Of a stretch of DNA of 64,000 nucleotides, positions 53,079 through 60,449 are shown in pieces. The position numbers and the translations under genes are program-made. The stretch comes from Micromonospora saelicesensis (GTDB lineage Bacteria > Actinomycetota > Actinomycetes > Mycobacteriales > Micromonosporaceae). The stretch is from assembly GCF_900091575.1 (NCBI RefSeq), contig NZ_FMCR01000001.1, forward strand, positions 1,488,001 through 1,552,000, in the 5' to 3' direction. Numbering within the stretch: position 1 is the stretch's first letter; each line of letters starts with the position of its first letter. The notes below the pieces were generated by a model. That model ran no database searches and was not told the origin of the DNA. It worked only from the letters and a program-made list of their open reading frames with translations.

Positions 53079-53084
53079 TACGCT
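53079..53084 (+). promoter_or_regulatory. -10 element of antitoxin gene (leaderless)
   Basis: TACGCT then 7 nt then ATG 53092, no ribosome-binding site. Confidence 0.55.
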
Positions 53085-53091
53085 GACGGAC

Positions 53092-53343
53092 ATGACAGTG
53101 AAGCGTTCCGTGAGCCTCCCCGACGACGTCGCGGAATGGCTCGACCAGCAGCCCAACGTCTCGGCGGCCATCACTGCGGCGGTGCGGGCCCAGATGGACG
53201 GCACGCACCTTCATGAGGTGCTGCGGCGGGCCGGCATTGAGGTGACCGAGGCGGGTAGGGCGCGGTGGCGGGAGAGGCTGGCGACACCCATTCCGGCGGA
53301 CGCCCTGGCCGAGGGGCGCCGGATGCTGGGCAGGGCCGGATGA
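53092..53343 (+). CDS. Ribbon-helix-helix antitoxin
   Basis: 83 aa. The N-terminal RSVSLPDDVAEWLDQQPNVSAAITAAVR (residues 5-32) is the ribbon-helix-helix DNA-binding and dimerisation unit. The C-terminal 45 residues are helical and would mask the toxin. Its stop overlaps the PIN gene by 4 nt (ATGA), so it is the first gene of a type II toxin-antitoxin pair and likely autoregulates. A leaderless-type promoter fixes the start. Confidence 0.85.
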   Translation: MTVKRSVSLPDDVAEWLDQQPNVSAAITAAVRAQMDGTHLHEVLRRAGIEVTEAGRARWRERLATPIPADALAEGRRMLGRAG

Positions 53344-53738
53344 GCGATGAGATCGCTGTCGTGTTCGACGCGTCGGCGTTGACGGCCTACATCGAGGGCA
53401 ACGTCTCGGTGGGGGAGTTGATGCTGGAGGTCGCCGACGAGGGTCGGCAGGTGGCCATTCCGGCGACCTGCCTGGCGGTTGCCTTCGCGAGCGTGGCCGA
53501 CGAGATCGACGCCGCGTTACTGGGCCTGATGATGACCGCCCCGATGATCCGCCTGCTGCCGCTCGACGCCGGGGACGTGCGCGACACCGGCAAGCTGGCC
53601 CGCGCTGTGGACGGAGACATCTCGTTCGGCCATGCCGCGCGTGCGGCACTCACCCACGAGGCGCACTACGCGACAGTCCAACCCAAGGCGGCGGCGAAGG
53701 TCCTCCCCACCAACTGGAGCATCCTCGACCTGGCGTGA
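53340..53738 (+). CDS. PIN-domain toxin (VapC-like), possibly degenerate active site
   Basis: 132 aa. PIN-like start VVFDASALTAYIEGN with D10, then PATCLAVAFASVADE, and DGDISFGHAARAALTHEAHYAT with D91/D93. VapC RNases use three or four acidic residues. The position after PATCLA, commonly Glu (CLAEA), is V46 here, and the usual acidic residue near the C-terminal TVxP segment is not seen. The nuclease may be weakened or inactive. Co-translated with the ribbon-helix-helix antitoxin. Confidence 0.82.
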   Translation: MSDEIAVVFDASALTAYIEGNVSVGELMLEVADEGRQVAIPATCLAVAFASVADEIDAALLGLMMTAPMIRLLPLDAGDVRDTGKLARAVDGDISFGHAARAALTHEAHYATVQPKAAAKVLPTNWSILDLA

Positions 53739-53857
53739 CCGGTCCTCCGGCGACGCCTCCGTCGAAGGATGTACGCGTTGCTCCTGTCCACGGCCGACGC
53801 GGACGGGTCACCGCCGCCGGAGAATGATCTCGTGGCCGTTCTCCGCGTTGGTACGAC

Positions 53858-54574
53858 ATGACCCCCGAGTTGCTGCTGTCGCTGGCCGGGCTGGCGTTGA
53901 TCGACAGCACCAGCATCGGCACCCTCTTCATCCCGGTCTGGTTGTTGCTCGCCCCCGGGCCGGTCAACGTCCGGCGGATCCTGGGCTACCTCGCCACCAT
54001 CGCGGTGTTCTACCTCGCGGTTGGGCTGCTGCTGGTCTGGGGAGGCAGCAGGCTGGGCGATGCGCTGGGCGGCGCCCTGGACAACCGGGGCGTCCTCTGG
54101 GCGCAACTCGTCCTGGGCGTGGGAATGCTGGCGCTCAGCTTCCGCTACGACGGCAAGCGGCGTCCCCGTACCGGTGGTGTGTTGCGGTGGCGGGACCGGG
54201 CCACCGCCGGAGATTCCTCCGCCCGATGGTTGGTCGGGCTCGCGCTGCTCGCGGCGCTTGCCGAGGTGGCGACCATGCTTCCGTACCTCGGTGCGGTGGG
54301 CCTGTTGGCCACCTCGGGGGTGGGCGCGGCGAGCGTGGTGGCGCTGCTCACCGGGTACTGCCTGGTCATGGTGCTTCCGGCGGTGGTGTTGCTGGGTGCC
54401 AGGGTGGCCCGCCCGCGACTGGTCGAGCCGGTGCTGGCCCGCCTGAACACCTGGATCGTCACGAAGGCGGGCAGCGCATTGGGCTGGATCCTCGGCATCG
54501 CCGGTTTCCTGATCGCCCGTGATGCCGCCGCGCGGCTGGCCCTGTTCGACCTGATCGACCGGATCGGTCGCTGA
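53858..54574 (+). CDS. GAP-family (LysE-like) membrane protein
   Basis: 238 aa with six membrane helices. The start PELLLSLAGLALIDSTSIGTLFIPVWLLLAPG is the pattern of the GAP/Sap family (in mycobacteria linked to glycolipid or sulfolipid transport), which is related to LysE exporters. YLGAVGLLATSGV and LIDRIGR are also family-like. A cytoplasmic loop near residues 96-125 is basic. The transported molecule is not known. It is convergent with fdhD with a 13-bp gap and no separate terminator. Confidence 0.8.
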   Translation: MTPELLLSLAGLALIDSTSIGTLFIPVWLLLAPGPVNVRRILGYLATIAVFYLAVGLLLVWGGSRLGDALGGALDNRGVLWAQLVLGVGMLALSFRYDGKRRPRTGGVLRWRDRATAGDSSARWLVGLALLAALAEVATMLPYLGAVGLLATSGVGAASVVALLTGYCLVMVLPAVVLLGARVARPRLVEPVLARLNTWIVTKAGSALGWILGIAGFLIARDAAARLALFDLIDRIGR

Positions 54575-54587
54575 CGGGCTGCCCGGG

Positions 54588-55454
54588 TCAGGCTGGCTGC
54601 TCCACCGTGATCCGGTGCGGCCCGGTGTAGACGTTCATGGTCCGCCCGCGCAGGAAGCCGACAAGCGTCATCCCTGCCTCGTCGGCCAGTTCCGCGGCGA
54701 GGGTGCTCGGGGCGGAGACCGCTGCCAGCAGCGGCAACCCCGCCATCCACGCCTTCTGGGTCAGTTCGAAGCTGGCCCGTCCGGAGACCAGCAGCAGGTG
54801 CCCGGTGAGCGGCAGCCGGCGCTCCCGCACGGCCCAGCCGATCACCTTGTCCACGGCGTTGTGCCGGCCCACGTCCTCCCGGAGCACCACCAGCTCACCG
54901 TCGGGGGTGAACAACCCCGCCGCGTGCAGCCCGCCGGTTCGATCGAAGCCTCGCTGGGCGGCGCGCAACCGGTCGGGCAGCTCGGCGAGCAGCGTGGCCG
55001 GGACGCTGAGCGGGTCCGCCGCGACCGGGAAGAGCGACCGGGTGCGTACCGCGTCGATGCTGGCCTTGCCGCAGACCCCGCAGGAGCTGGTCGTGTAGAA
55101 GTTCCGGGACGGGTCGGTGGTCGGTTCCGGTACGCCGGGGGCGAGCACCACGTCCACCACGTTGTACGTGTTCGGTGTCTCCGCGCCGGCGCAGAGTTGC
55201 GCGGTCAACACGTCGTCGGTCGACCGGATCAGCCCCTCCGTCAGCAGGAACCCGATGGCCAGGTCCAGATCGTCGCCGGGGGTACGCATGGTGACGGCGA
55301 GCGGCCGGCGTCGGCCGGGACCGGCTGCGCCGACCCGGATCTCCAGCGGTTCCTCCACGGCGAGCGTGTCCGGTCGGCGGACCGATGCGCGCCCGGCGGT
55401 CGCCGCGTCCAGGTCGATCCGGAGTACGCCCCGTCGATCAGTTGCCCGTCCCAT
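54588..55454 (-). CDS. fdhD: Sulfur carrier protein FdhD
   Basis: 288 aa. FdhD passes sulfur to the molybdenum cofactor of formate dehydrogenases. The persulfide loop [14 protein letters not shown] contains the essential CxxC. Other blocks: [21 protein letters not shown] and [27 protein letters not shown]. The start ATG 55454 has GGAGG 8 nt before it. The longer open frame to 55628 is only the translation of a C-rich repeat tract and is rejected. No formate dehydrogenase gene is in the window. Confidence 0.95.
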   Translation of the reverse strand: MGRATDRRGVLRIDLDAATAGRASVRRPDTLAVEEPLEIRVGAAGPGRRRPLAVTMRTPGDDLDLAIGFLLTEGLIRSTDDVLTAQLCAGAETPNTYNVVDVVLAPGVPEPTTDPSRNFYTTSSCGVCGKASIDAVRTRSLFPVAADPLSVPATLLAELPDRLRAAQRGFDRTGGLHAAGLFTPDGELVVLREDVGRHNAVDKVIGWAVRERRLPLTGHLLLVSGRASFELTQKAWMAGLPLLAAVSAPSTLAAELADEAGMTLVGFLRGRTMNVYTGPHRITVEQPA

Positions 55455-55499
55455 CCCGCCATCCTCCACCCCCCGCCGGCACACCCGCACGACCACCGG

Positions 55500-55630
55500 C
55501 CATCGGGCACCCCCGAGCGCCAGCCCAACCGAGCGACGCCCAACCCAACCCACCCCACCCCACCCCACGCCACCCCCACCCCACCCCACGCCACCCCCAC
55601 GCCACCCACCCCACCCCACCCCACCCACGC
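55500..55630. repeat. C/A-rich simple-sequence tract upstream of fdhD
   Basis: About 130 bp of repeated CACCC/CCACCCC units with nearly no G on the plus strand. The minus strand, from which fdhD is read, is therefore GGGGTGGGGTGGG-like and could form G-quadruplexes. Confidence 0.7.
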
Positions 55631-55632
55631 GC

Positions 55633-55693
55633 GTTGATCATGAAGTTGTCCGCGCGTGTCGTCGGTGTGTCGAGCGATAACTCCATGATCATC
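55633..55693. repeat. REP-like palindromic element, family 2 (TTGATCATG)
   Basis: GTTGATCATGAAGTTGTC at 55633-55650 and the nearly complementary GATAACTCCATGATCATC at 55676-55693 (15 of 18), loop about 25 nt. It lies in the fdhD/mobA divergent region. Similar TTGATCATGAAGTT elements are common in Micromonosporaceae genomes (from memory). Confidence 0.6.
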
Positions 55694-55730
55694 GAGGCGA
55701 GGGGCGGGCCCGACCGAGCGTCGGCACGGC

Positions 55731-55736
55731 TACGGT
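55731..55736 (+). promoter_or_regulatory. -10 element of mobA (leaderless)
   Basis: TACGGT then 6 nt then ATG 55743. No ribosome-binding site. Confidence 0.5.
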
Positions 55737-55742
55737 GGCCGA

Positions 55743-56537
55743 ATGGGGACGTACGCCGCCGTGGTGCTCGCGGGTGGGGCCGCCCGACGGATGGGCGGGC
55801 TCGACAAGCCCGCGCTTCCGGTCGGCGGCCGGCCGATGCGTGACCGGGTGCTGGCCGCCGTCAGCGACGCGACGCCGCGGGTGCTGGTCGGTGCGGCCGA
55901 TGCCGTACCGGCGGGTGTGCGGGTCGTCCGGGAGGACCCGCCCGGCGGGGGTCCGGTCGCCGCGGCGGCGGCCGGTCTGGCACTGCTGGATCCCGACGTC
56001 AGCGTGGTCGCGCTGCTCGCCGCCGACCTGCCGCTGCTCACCCGGGCCGCGATCGGTGACCTGCTGAAGCACCTCGAGCCGGAGACCCCCGACACCGAAC
56101 CAGCGGGCGGCCGCTCTGCTCTCGCGCCGCCGGACCGCAGCGGCTCTGCTCTCGCGCCGCCGGACCGCAGCGGCTCTGCTCCCGCGCCGCCGGACCGCGG
56201 CGGCTCTGCTCCCGCGCCGCCGGACCGCGGCGGCTCTGCTCCCGCGCCGCCGGCCCGCGTTGGCCTCGGCGGCGAGCGGGAACCGGACGGGGCCTGCTTC
56301 GTGGACGGGGACGGGCGGCGGCAGTCGCTCTGCGGTGTCTGGCGGGTCGCCGCGCTGCGGGCAGCGGTCCACCGGCTGACGGTCGAGCGGGGCGGAAGTC
56401 TGTCCGGAGCCCCGGTCCGGGCGTTGCTGGCCGATCTCGTCGTGCGGGAGGTGGCCTGGTCCGGTGAGGGCCCGCCGCCGTGGTTCGACTGCGACACTGA
56501 CGAGGACGTACGCCGGGCGGAGGAGTGGGCGCGATGA
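55743..56537 (+). CDS. mobA: Molybdenum cofactor guanylyltransferase-like NTP transferase (MobA family)
   Basis: 264 aa, longer than the usual 190-210 because of an inserted repeat. The nucleotidyltransferase signature is AAVVLAGGAARRMGGLDKPAL (residues 5-25) with the catalytic Lys, then VAAAAAGLALL and LLAADLPLL (metal-binding Asp). Residues 123-172 are five 10-aa repeats (GSALAPPDRS type), and the C-terminal part has GVWRVAALRAAV. MobA attaches GMP to molybdopterin. It is divergent from fdhD and translationally coupled to DUF6457. The repeat lies in a surface loop. Confidence 0.88.
   Translation: MGTYAAVVLAGGAARRMGGLDKPALPVGGRPMRDRVLAAVSDATPRVLVGAADAVPAGVRVVREDPPGGGPVAAAAAGLALLDPDVSVVALLAADLPLLTRAAIGDLLKHLEPETPDTEPAGGRSALAPPDRSGSALAPPDRSGSAPAPPDRGGSAPAPPDRGGSAPAPPARVGLGGEREPDGACFVDGDGRRQSLCGVWRVAALRAAVHRLTVERGGSLSGAPVRALLADLVVREVAWSGEGPPPWFDCDTDEDVRRAEEWAR
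56111..56260 (+). repeat. 30-bp minisatellite, five units, inside mobA
   Basis: Five head-to-tail units of 30 bp (56111-56140, -56170, -56200, -56230, -56260), each CGGCTCTGCT-like followed by CCCGCGCCGCCGGACCGC, with one or two changes between units. In frame; encodes the Ala/Pro/Asp/Arg repeat. Copy number is likely to vary between strains. Confidence 0.92.
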
Positions 56538-56800
56538 CGGTGATGGACGACTGGGTCACGGCGGTGTGCGCCGAGTTGGATCTGGACCGGGCCGCGGTGC
56601 CGGTGCCGGCGGTGCTGGATCTGGCCCGGGACGTCGCCCACCAGGTGCTGCGTCCGGGTGCGCCGGTCACCGCGTACCTCTTCGGGTTGGCGGTTGGCCG
56701 GGGCGCGGACCCGGCGGACGCCGCGGCCCGGCTCAGCGCGCTGGCGGGCGCCTGGCCGGTCGAGTTGGGCGCCGACCCCGCCGACCCGACGGCCCCCTGA
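56534..56800 (+). CDS. DUF6457-family small protein coupled to mobA
   Basis: 88 aa. The ATG overlaps the mobA stop (ATGA). The protein is mostly helical: VMDDWVTAVCAELDLDRAAV, VPAVLDLARDVAHQVLRPGAPVTAYLFGLAVG and AARLSALAGAWP. It has the look of a small folded partner protein with no enzymatic motif. The family is known mainly beside mobA or fdhD in actinobacteria, so a part in cofactor maturation or formate dehydrogenase assembly is inferred. Confidence 0.8.
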   Translation: MTVMDDWVTAVCAELDLDRAAVPVPAVLDLARDVAHQVLRPGAPVTAYLFGLAVGRGADPADAAARLSALAGAWPVELGADPADPTAP

Positions 56801-56881
56801 CCGCCGCTGTCCGATCCCGGTCCGGGCTGATTCGACCAACAGGCGGCGTGGGTAGGGTGATCGTGACGGACGGAGGCGATC

Positions 56882-57988
56882 ATGACGGCTGACCACCCCT
56901 CGGCGCCGCACGGTGAGCTGCCCGGCGCTTCGACTGAGCCGGCGGAATCGATCCTGCTCGACGAGCCCAGCACCACCGACCTGCGGGCGAAGGTGACCGA
57001 GGCGTGGCGGGAGTTCGCCCGCGCGCTCGCCGTACGGCTGCGGGAACTTCCCGTTGGCGCGCACCTCGACGTGACCCTCGACCCCACTGCCTCCGGCACC
57101 GGGGACGCCGTCTATTCGATAAGCGTCGACGTGGACGCGGACCGGGTGTTGTCCGCCCGCGCGGTCGGCAACGCCGCTCTGCCGGCGGGCTACCGACTGG
57201 ACCGGGGCGCGGTGGCGGACATGGTCGCGCTCGGTTGGTCCCCGCCCGGGGTGGTCGCCGGCTCCGGCGGTTCCTTCGGGCTGAACGCCACGACGGCCGA
57301 GTCGACCCAGGTCGCCACGCTGCTCTCCCGCACGCTGCGGGACGTCTACGGGGCTCCGCACCCGGCCTTCCTCGTCTATCTGGTGCACGACGCCGAGGGC
57401 GAGCCGTTGGTAGTGGAACCCCTGGGCACCGCGCGCAGCGAGTTCGGTCCGGACGCCGACGTCGAGGCGGACCTGGAGGAGGCGCTGGCCGAGGCGGCCG
57501 CCGCGCAGGTCGAGCAGGACGACGTGCTCGACCTGGCCGATCGGGTCCGCACCGTGGTCTCCACGATGTTGAAGTCGGACACCGACCGGTTGCAGATCGA
57601 CTCGGACGGCGACATCACCATCCGTGCCGGCTCGGCGATGGTCTTCGTGCGGGTGCGGGACAATCCGCCCCTGGTGGACGTCTTCTCCCCGGTGCTCACC
57701 GAGGTGGAGCCGACCGAGCGGCTCTACGTCAAGCTCTCCGAACTGACGAACCGGATGCCGATCGGCCGCCTCTACTGCGCCGACGACACGGTGTGGGCTT
57801 CCATCCCGGTGTTCGGCCGCAACTTCCAGGCGACCCATCTGATGCTGGCGGTGCAGGTGATGACCGGTCTCGCCGACGAGTTGGACGACCGTCTGCACGG
57901 TGAGTTCGGTGGCAAGCGGTTCTTCGGTGAGGGTGACAAGCCGGTCCGGCGCGACGAGTCGGAGCACCGCACCGGCATGTATCTCTGA
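56882..57988 (+). CDS. YbjN/T3SS-chaperone-fold protein
   Basis: 368 aa. The second half (about residues 215-345) is a YbjN-like domain: VRTVVSTMLKSDTDRLQIDSDGDITIRAGSAMVFVRV...PPLVDVFSPVL...LYVKLSELTNRMPIGRLYCADDTVWASIPVFG...LMLAVQVMTGLADELDDRL. The first half (about 30-210) may be a divergent related domain with an acidic loop near 190. These proteins share the fold of type III secretion chaperones and are thought to bind peptides. Ribosome-binding site GGAGG fixes the start. Function unknown. Confidence 0.8.
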   Translation: MTADHPSAPHGELPGASTEPAESILLDEPSTTDLRAKVTEAWREFARALAVRLRELPVGAHLDVTLDPTASGTGDAVYSISVDVDADRVLSARAVGNAALPAGYRLDRGAVADMVALGWSPPGVVAGSGGSFGLNATTAESTQVATLLSRTLRDVYGAPHPAFLVYLVHDAEGEPLVVEPLGTARSEFGPDADVEADLEEALAEAAAAQVEQDDVLDLADRVRTVVSTMLKSDTDRLQIDSDGDITIRAGSAMVFVRVRDNPPLVDVFSPVLTEVEPTERLYVKLSELTNRMPIGRLYCADDTVWASIPVFGRNFQATHLMLAVQVMTGLADELDDRLHGEFGGKRFFGEGDKPVRRDESEHRTGMYL

Positions 57989-57994
57989 GCCCGG

Positions 57995-58951
57995 TCAGGC
58001 CACGTCCAGCAGCGTCTTGCCGACCGTCGCGCGCGCCTCGATGGCGGCGTGCGCGTCGGCGGCGCGTTCCAGTGGGAAACGCTGGCCGATGAGCGGTCGC
58101 AGCTGGCCGGCCGCCGCGTCCGCCAGGGCCTGTTCGGTGTACGCCCGCAGCCGGGCCGGTGGCACGTCCGGGCGGACCAGCGTGACCTGCCGTGCCGTGG
58201 CGGCCTCCGCCGACACCGGGGACCACTCCCCGCTCGCCAGCCCGAAGCTGACCATCCGGCCGCCCGGAGAGAGCAGGTCGAAGGCGGCCCGGGCCACCGA
58301 ACCTCCGACTCCGTCGAGCACCACGTCGACTCCGCCCACCGCAGCGCGGACCTGCTCGGCCCACTCGGGTAGCAGGTAGTCGACGGCCAGCTCGGCGCCC
58401 AGCCCGGGTAGCAGGTCCACCTTGCGTCGCCCACCGGCCACGCCGATCACCCGGGCCCCGGCCCGGACCGCGAGCTGCACCAACAGGCTGCCGACGCCGC
58501 CGGCCGCAGCCTCCACCAGGACCCGGTCACCTGGGCGGACGCCGACCGCCTCGATCAGCATGGTGGCGGTCCGCCCGTCGGCCAGCAGTGCCACCGCCTC
58601 GTCCAGGGCCAACCCGGCCGGCACGGCGATCGTCGCCGACGCGTCCACGGCCGCGCGTTCGGCGTAACCGCCGGAACCTCCGGTGGCGCTAACCACCCGC
58701 TGCCCGGTCAGCGCCGGGTCGACGTCCGACCCGACCGCCGTGATCACCCCGCCGACGCCGTTGCCGGGGATCAGCGGTGGGGTGAGGCGGAACGGGCCGG
58801 GGTGACCGGCGCGCAGTTGCGTCTCGATGAAGGTGATGTTCGCGTGCGCGACGTCGATCAGCACCTGGCCGGGACCGGGGACGGGGTCGGGCGCGGGGCC
58901 GGGCACCAGCACCTCGGGCCCGCCGAACTCACGTAACCAGATCGCCCGCAT
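57995..58951 (-). CDS. Zinc-independent quinone oxidoreductase (MDR superfamily)
   Basis: 318 aa, the normal length. The GroES-like N-terminal domain (MRAIWLREFGGPEVL, ANITFIETQLRAGHPGPF, PGNGVGGVITAVG) precedes an NADPH-binding Rossmann fold with VLVEAAAGGVGSLLVQLAVRAGARVIGVAG (about residues 143-172) and DVVLDGVGG. No Cys/His zinc ligands are seen, as in QOR-type enzymes reducing quinones or enones with NADPH. It is on the same strand as the Lrp regulator, 73 bp downstream. Confidence 0.9.
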   Translation of the reverse strand: MRAIWLREFGGPEVLVPGPAPDPVPGPGQVLIDVAHANITFIETQLRAGHPGPFRLTPPLIPGNGVGGVITAVGSDVDPALTGQRVVSATGGSGGYAERAAVDASATIAVPAGLALDEAVALLADGRTATMLIEAVGVRPGDRVLVEAAAGGVGSLLVQLAVRAGARVIGVAGGRRKVDLLPGLGAELAVDYLLPEWAEQVRAAVGGVDVVLDGVGGSVARAAFDLLSPGGRMVSFGLASGEWSPVSAEAATARQVTLVRPDVPPARLRAYTEQALADAAAGQLRPLIGQRFPLERAADAHAAIEARATVGKTLLDVA

Positions 58952-59024
58952 GACAGTCCCCTCGGCTCCGATGGGCTGACTCGCCCACTTCGGGGCCAGT
59001 CCATCTCCTCAACCTGGGTTGAGG

Positions 59025-59489
59025 TCAAGAGGAGCCGGCGGACGGGCCGACGCCGGGCGATTCGACCAGCCGGGAGAGCACGATGGTGCTGCGGGTGGAG
59101 GTCACGAAGGACTCGGCACGCAGCCGCTCCAGTGCTGCCTCCAGGTGCGCGATGTCGGCGGCGCGCAGGTGCACGAGCGCGTCCGCCTCCCCGGAGACGG
59201 TGTACGCGCCGACCACCTCGGGGTGTCGGCGGGCGGCCACGCCGATCTGCGCCGGGGTGGTCCGGCCGGCGCAGAACAGCTCGACGAAGGCCTCAGTGGT
59301 CCAGCCGACGGCGGCCGGATCAACGACGGCCGTGAATCCCCTGATCACGCCGGTGGCGCGCAGTCGGTCGACGCGACGCTTGACCGCTGGGGCGGAGAGT
59401 GACACCCGGGCACCGATGTCGGCGTAGGACGCACGGGCGTCCGCGACGAGTAACGCAATGATCCGCTGGTCTACCGCGTCTATCTGCAA
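59025..59489 (-). CDS. Lrp/AsnC-family transcriptional regulator
   Basis: 154 aa. The helix-turn-helix DQRIIALLVADARASYADIGARVSLSAPAVKRRVDRLRATGVI (residues 6-49) is followed by the RAM effector-binding domain with GAYTVSGEADALVHLRAADIAHLEAALERL. It is divergent from the dimethylargininase gene by 68 bp, so arginine or a related amino acid is a likely effector (inference). The start is TTG 59489, preceded by AGAGG; TTG 59510 is the alternative. Confidence 0.92.
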   Translation of the reverse strand: MQIDAVDQRIIALLVADARASYADIGARVSLSAPAVKRRVDRLRATGVIRGFTAVVDPAAVGWTTEAFVELFCAGRTTPAQIGVAARRHPEVVGAYTVSGEADALVHLRAADIAHLEAALERLRAESFVTSTRSTIVLSRLVESPGVGPSAGSS

Positions 59490-59543
59490 CGTTCCGCCTC
59501 TGGGAAGCAACGCTTGTGGCTGTTTTCAAAGTTCTACGGTACC

Positions 59544-59549
59544 TACTCT
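59544..59549 (+). promoter_or_regulatory. -10 element of dimethylargininase gene (leaderless)
   Basis: TACTCT then 8 nt then GTG 59558. The element lies inside the 68-bp divergent region shared with the Lrp gene, so the regulator could block it directly. Confidence 0.5.
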
Positions 59550-59557
59550 TGGTGACC

Positions 59558-60382
59558 GTGAACCAGCAGCGTTTCCCGCGAAAGCGGACATATCTCATGT
59601 GCTCGCCGGAGTACTTCGCGGTCGAGTACGCGATCAACCCGTGGATGGACGTGACCACCCCGGTCGACCGGGACCTGGCCGTCAAGCAGTGGGACCGGCT
59701 GCGCGAGACGCTTGTCGGCCTCGGCCACGAGGTGCACCTGCTCACCCCCGAGCAGGGCCTGCCCGACATGGTCTACGCCGCCAACGGCGGCTTCGTCGTG
59801 GACGGCAGCGTCTACGGCGCCCGGTTCAAGCACGAACAGCGGGCCGCCGAGGCCGCCGCGCACCACGCCTTCTACGAGGCGCAGGGCTGGCGGTTCATCG
59901 CACCCAGCGAGACCAACGAGGGTGAGGGCGACTTCGCGTACGTGCCGGAGGCGCACGGCGGGCTCATCCTGGCCGGGCACGGCTTCCGCACCGAGATCCC
60001 GGCGCACGCGGAGGCGCAGGAGGCGCTGGGCCGTCCGGTGGTGTCGCTGCGCCTGATCGATCCCCGCTTCTACCACCTGGACGTGGCGCTCGCGGCCATC
60101 GACGACGCGAACATCGTCTACTTCCCGGGCGCGTTCTCGGCGGCCAGTCAGCGGGTGCTCACCCAACTCTTCCCGGACGCGGTGATCGCCGACGACGAGG
60201 ACGCGATGGCCTTCGGGCTCAACCTGGTCAGCGACGGCGCGAACGTGGTGCTCAACAGCGAGGCCACCCGCCTGGCCGGCAAGCTCAAGGCGGCCGGGTA
60301 CACCCCGGTCCCGGTCGAGCTGGCCGAGCTGAAGAAGGGCGGCGGCAGCGTGAAGTGCTGCATCGCCGAGCTGCGGCACTGA
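59558..60382 (+). CDS. ddaH: Dimethylargininase (DDAH) / amidinotransferase-fold hydrolase
   Basis: 274 aa. Amidinotransferase fold: YLMCSPEYFAVEYAINPWM at the N-terminus, GLPDMVYAANGG and GEGDFAY (substrate aspartates/glutamate), RFYHLDVALA (catalytic His) and the C-terminal GGSVKCCIAELRH with the nucleophilic Cys at 267 or 268. DDAH converts methylated arginines to citrulline; the related group in actinobacteria is linked to ornithine/arginine breakdown. The start is GTG 59558 with a leaderless promoter, giving MNQQRFPRKR as N-terminus. It ends at a strong hairpin. Confidence 0.92.
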   Translation: MNQQRFPRKRTYLMCSPEYFAVEYAINPWMDVTTPVDRDLAVKQWDRLRETLVGLGHEVHLLTPEQGLPDMVYAANGGFVVDGSVYGARFKHEQRAAEAAAHHAFYEAQGWRFIAPSETNEGEGDFAYVPEAHGGLILAGHGFRTEIPAHAEAQEALGRPVVSLRLIDPRFYHLDVALAAIDDANIVYFPGAFSAASQRVLTQLFPDAVIADDEDAMAFGLNLVSDGANVVLNSEATRLAGKLKAAGYTPVPVELAELKKGGGSVKCCIAELRH

Positions 60383-60394
60383 CCCGCGAACGTC

Positions 60395-60429
60395 TCGGGG
60401 CCGGCCTCCCACTGGGAGGCCGGCCCCGA
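60395..60429. terminator. Bidirectional terminator after ddaH
   Basis: Perfect 16-bp stem TCGGGGCCGGCCTCCC and its complement with a 3-nt loop ACT, between convergent genes. One of the strongest hairpins here. Confidence 0.9.
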
Positions 60430-60449
60430 ATCGTGCTCCGGGTGGGCGC

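Noticed and set aside
55455..55628. A longer FdhD start giving a Gly/Trp/Val-rich N-terminus.
   Set aside because: It is only the translation of the C-rich simple repeat. ATG 55454 has a ribosome-binding site and matches the family length.
56111..56260. A possible CRISPR array at the 30-bp repeats in mobA, or at the GGNPGG-coding repeats near 11220-11300.
   Set aside because: There are no unique spacers. The units are contiguous and in frame, and no cas genes are present.
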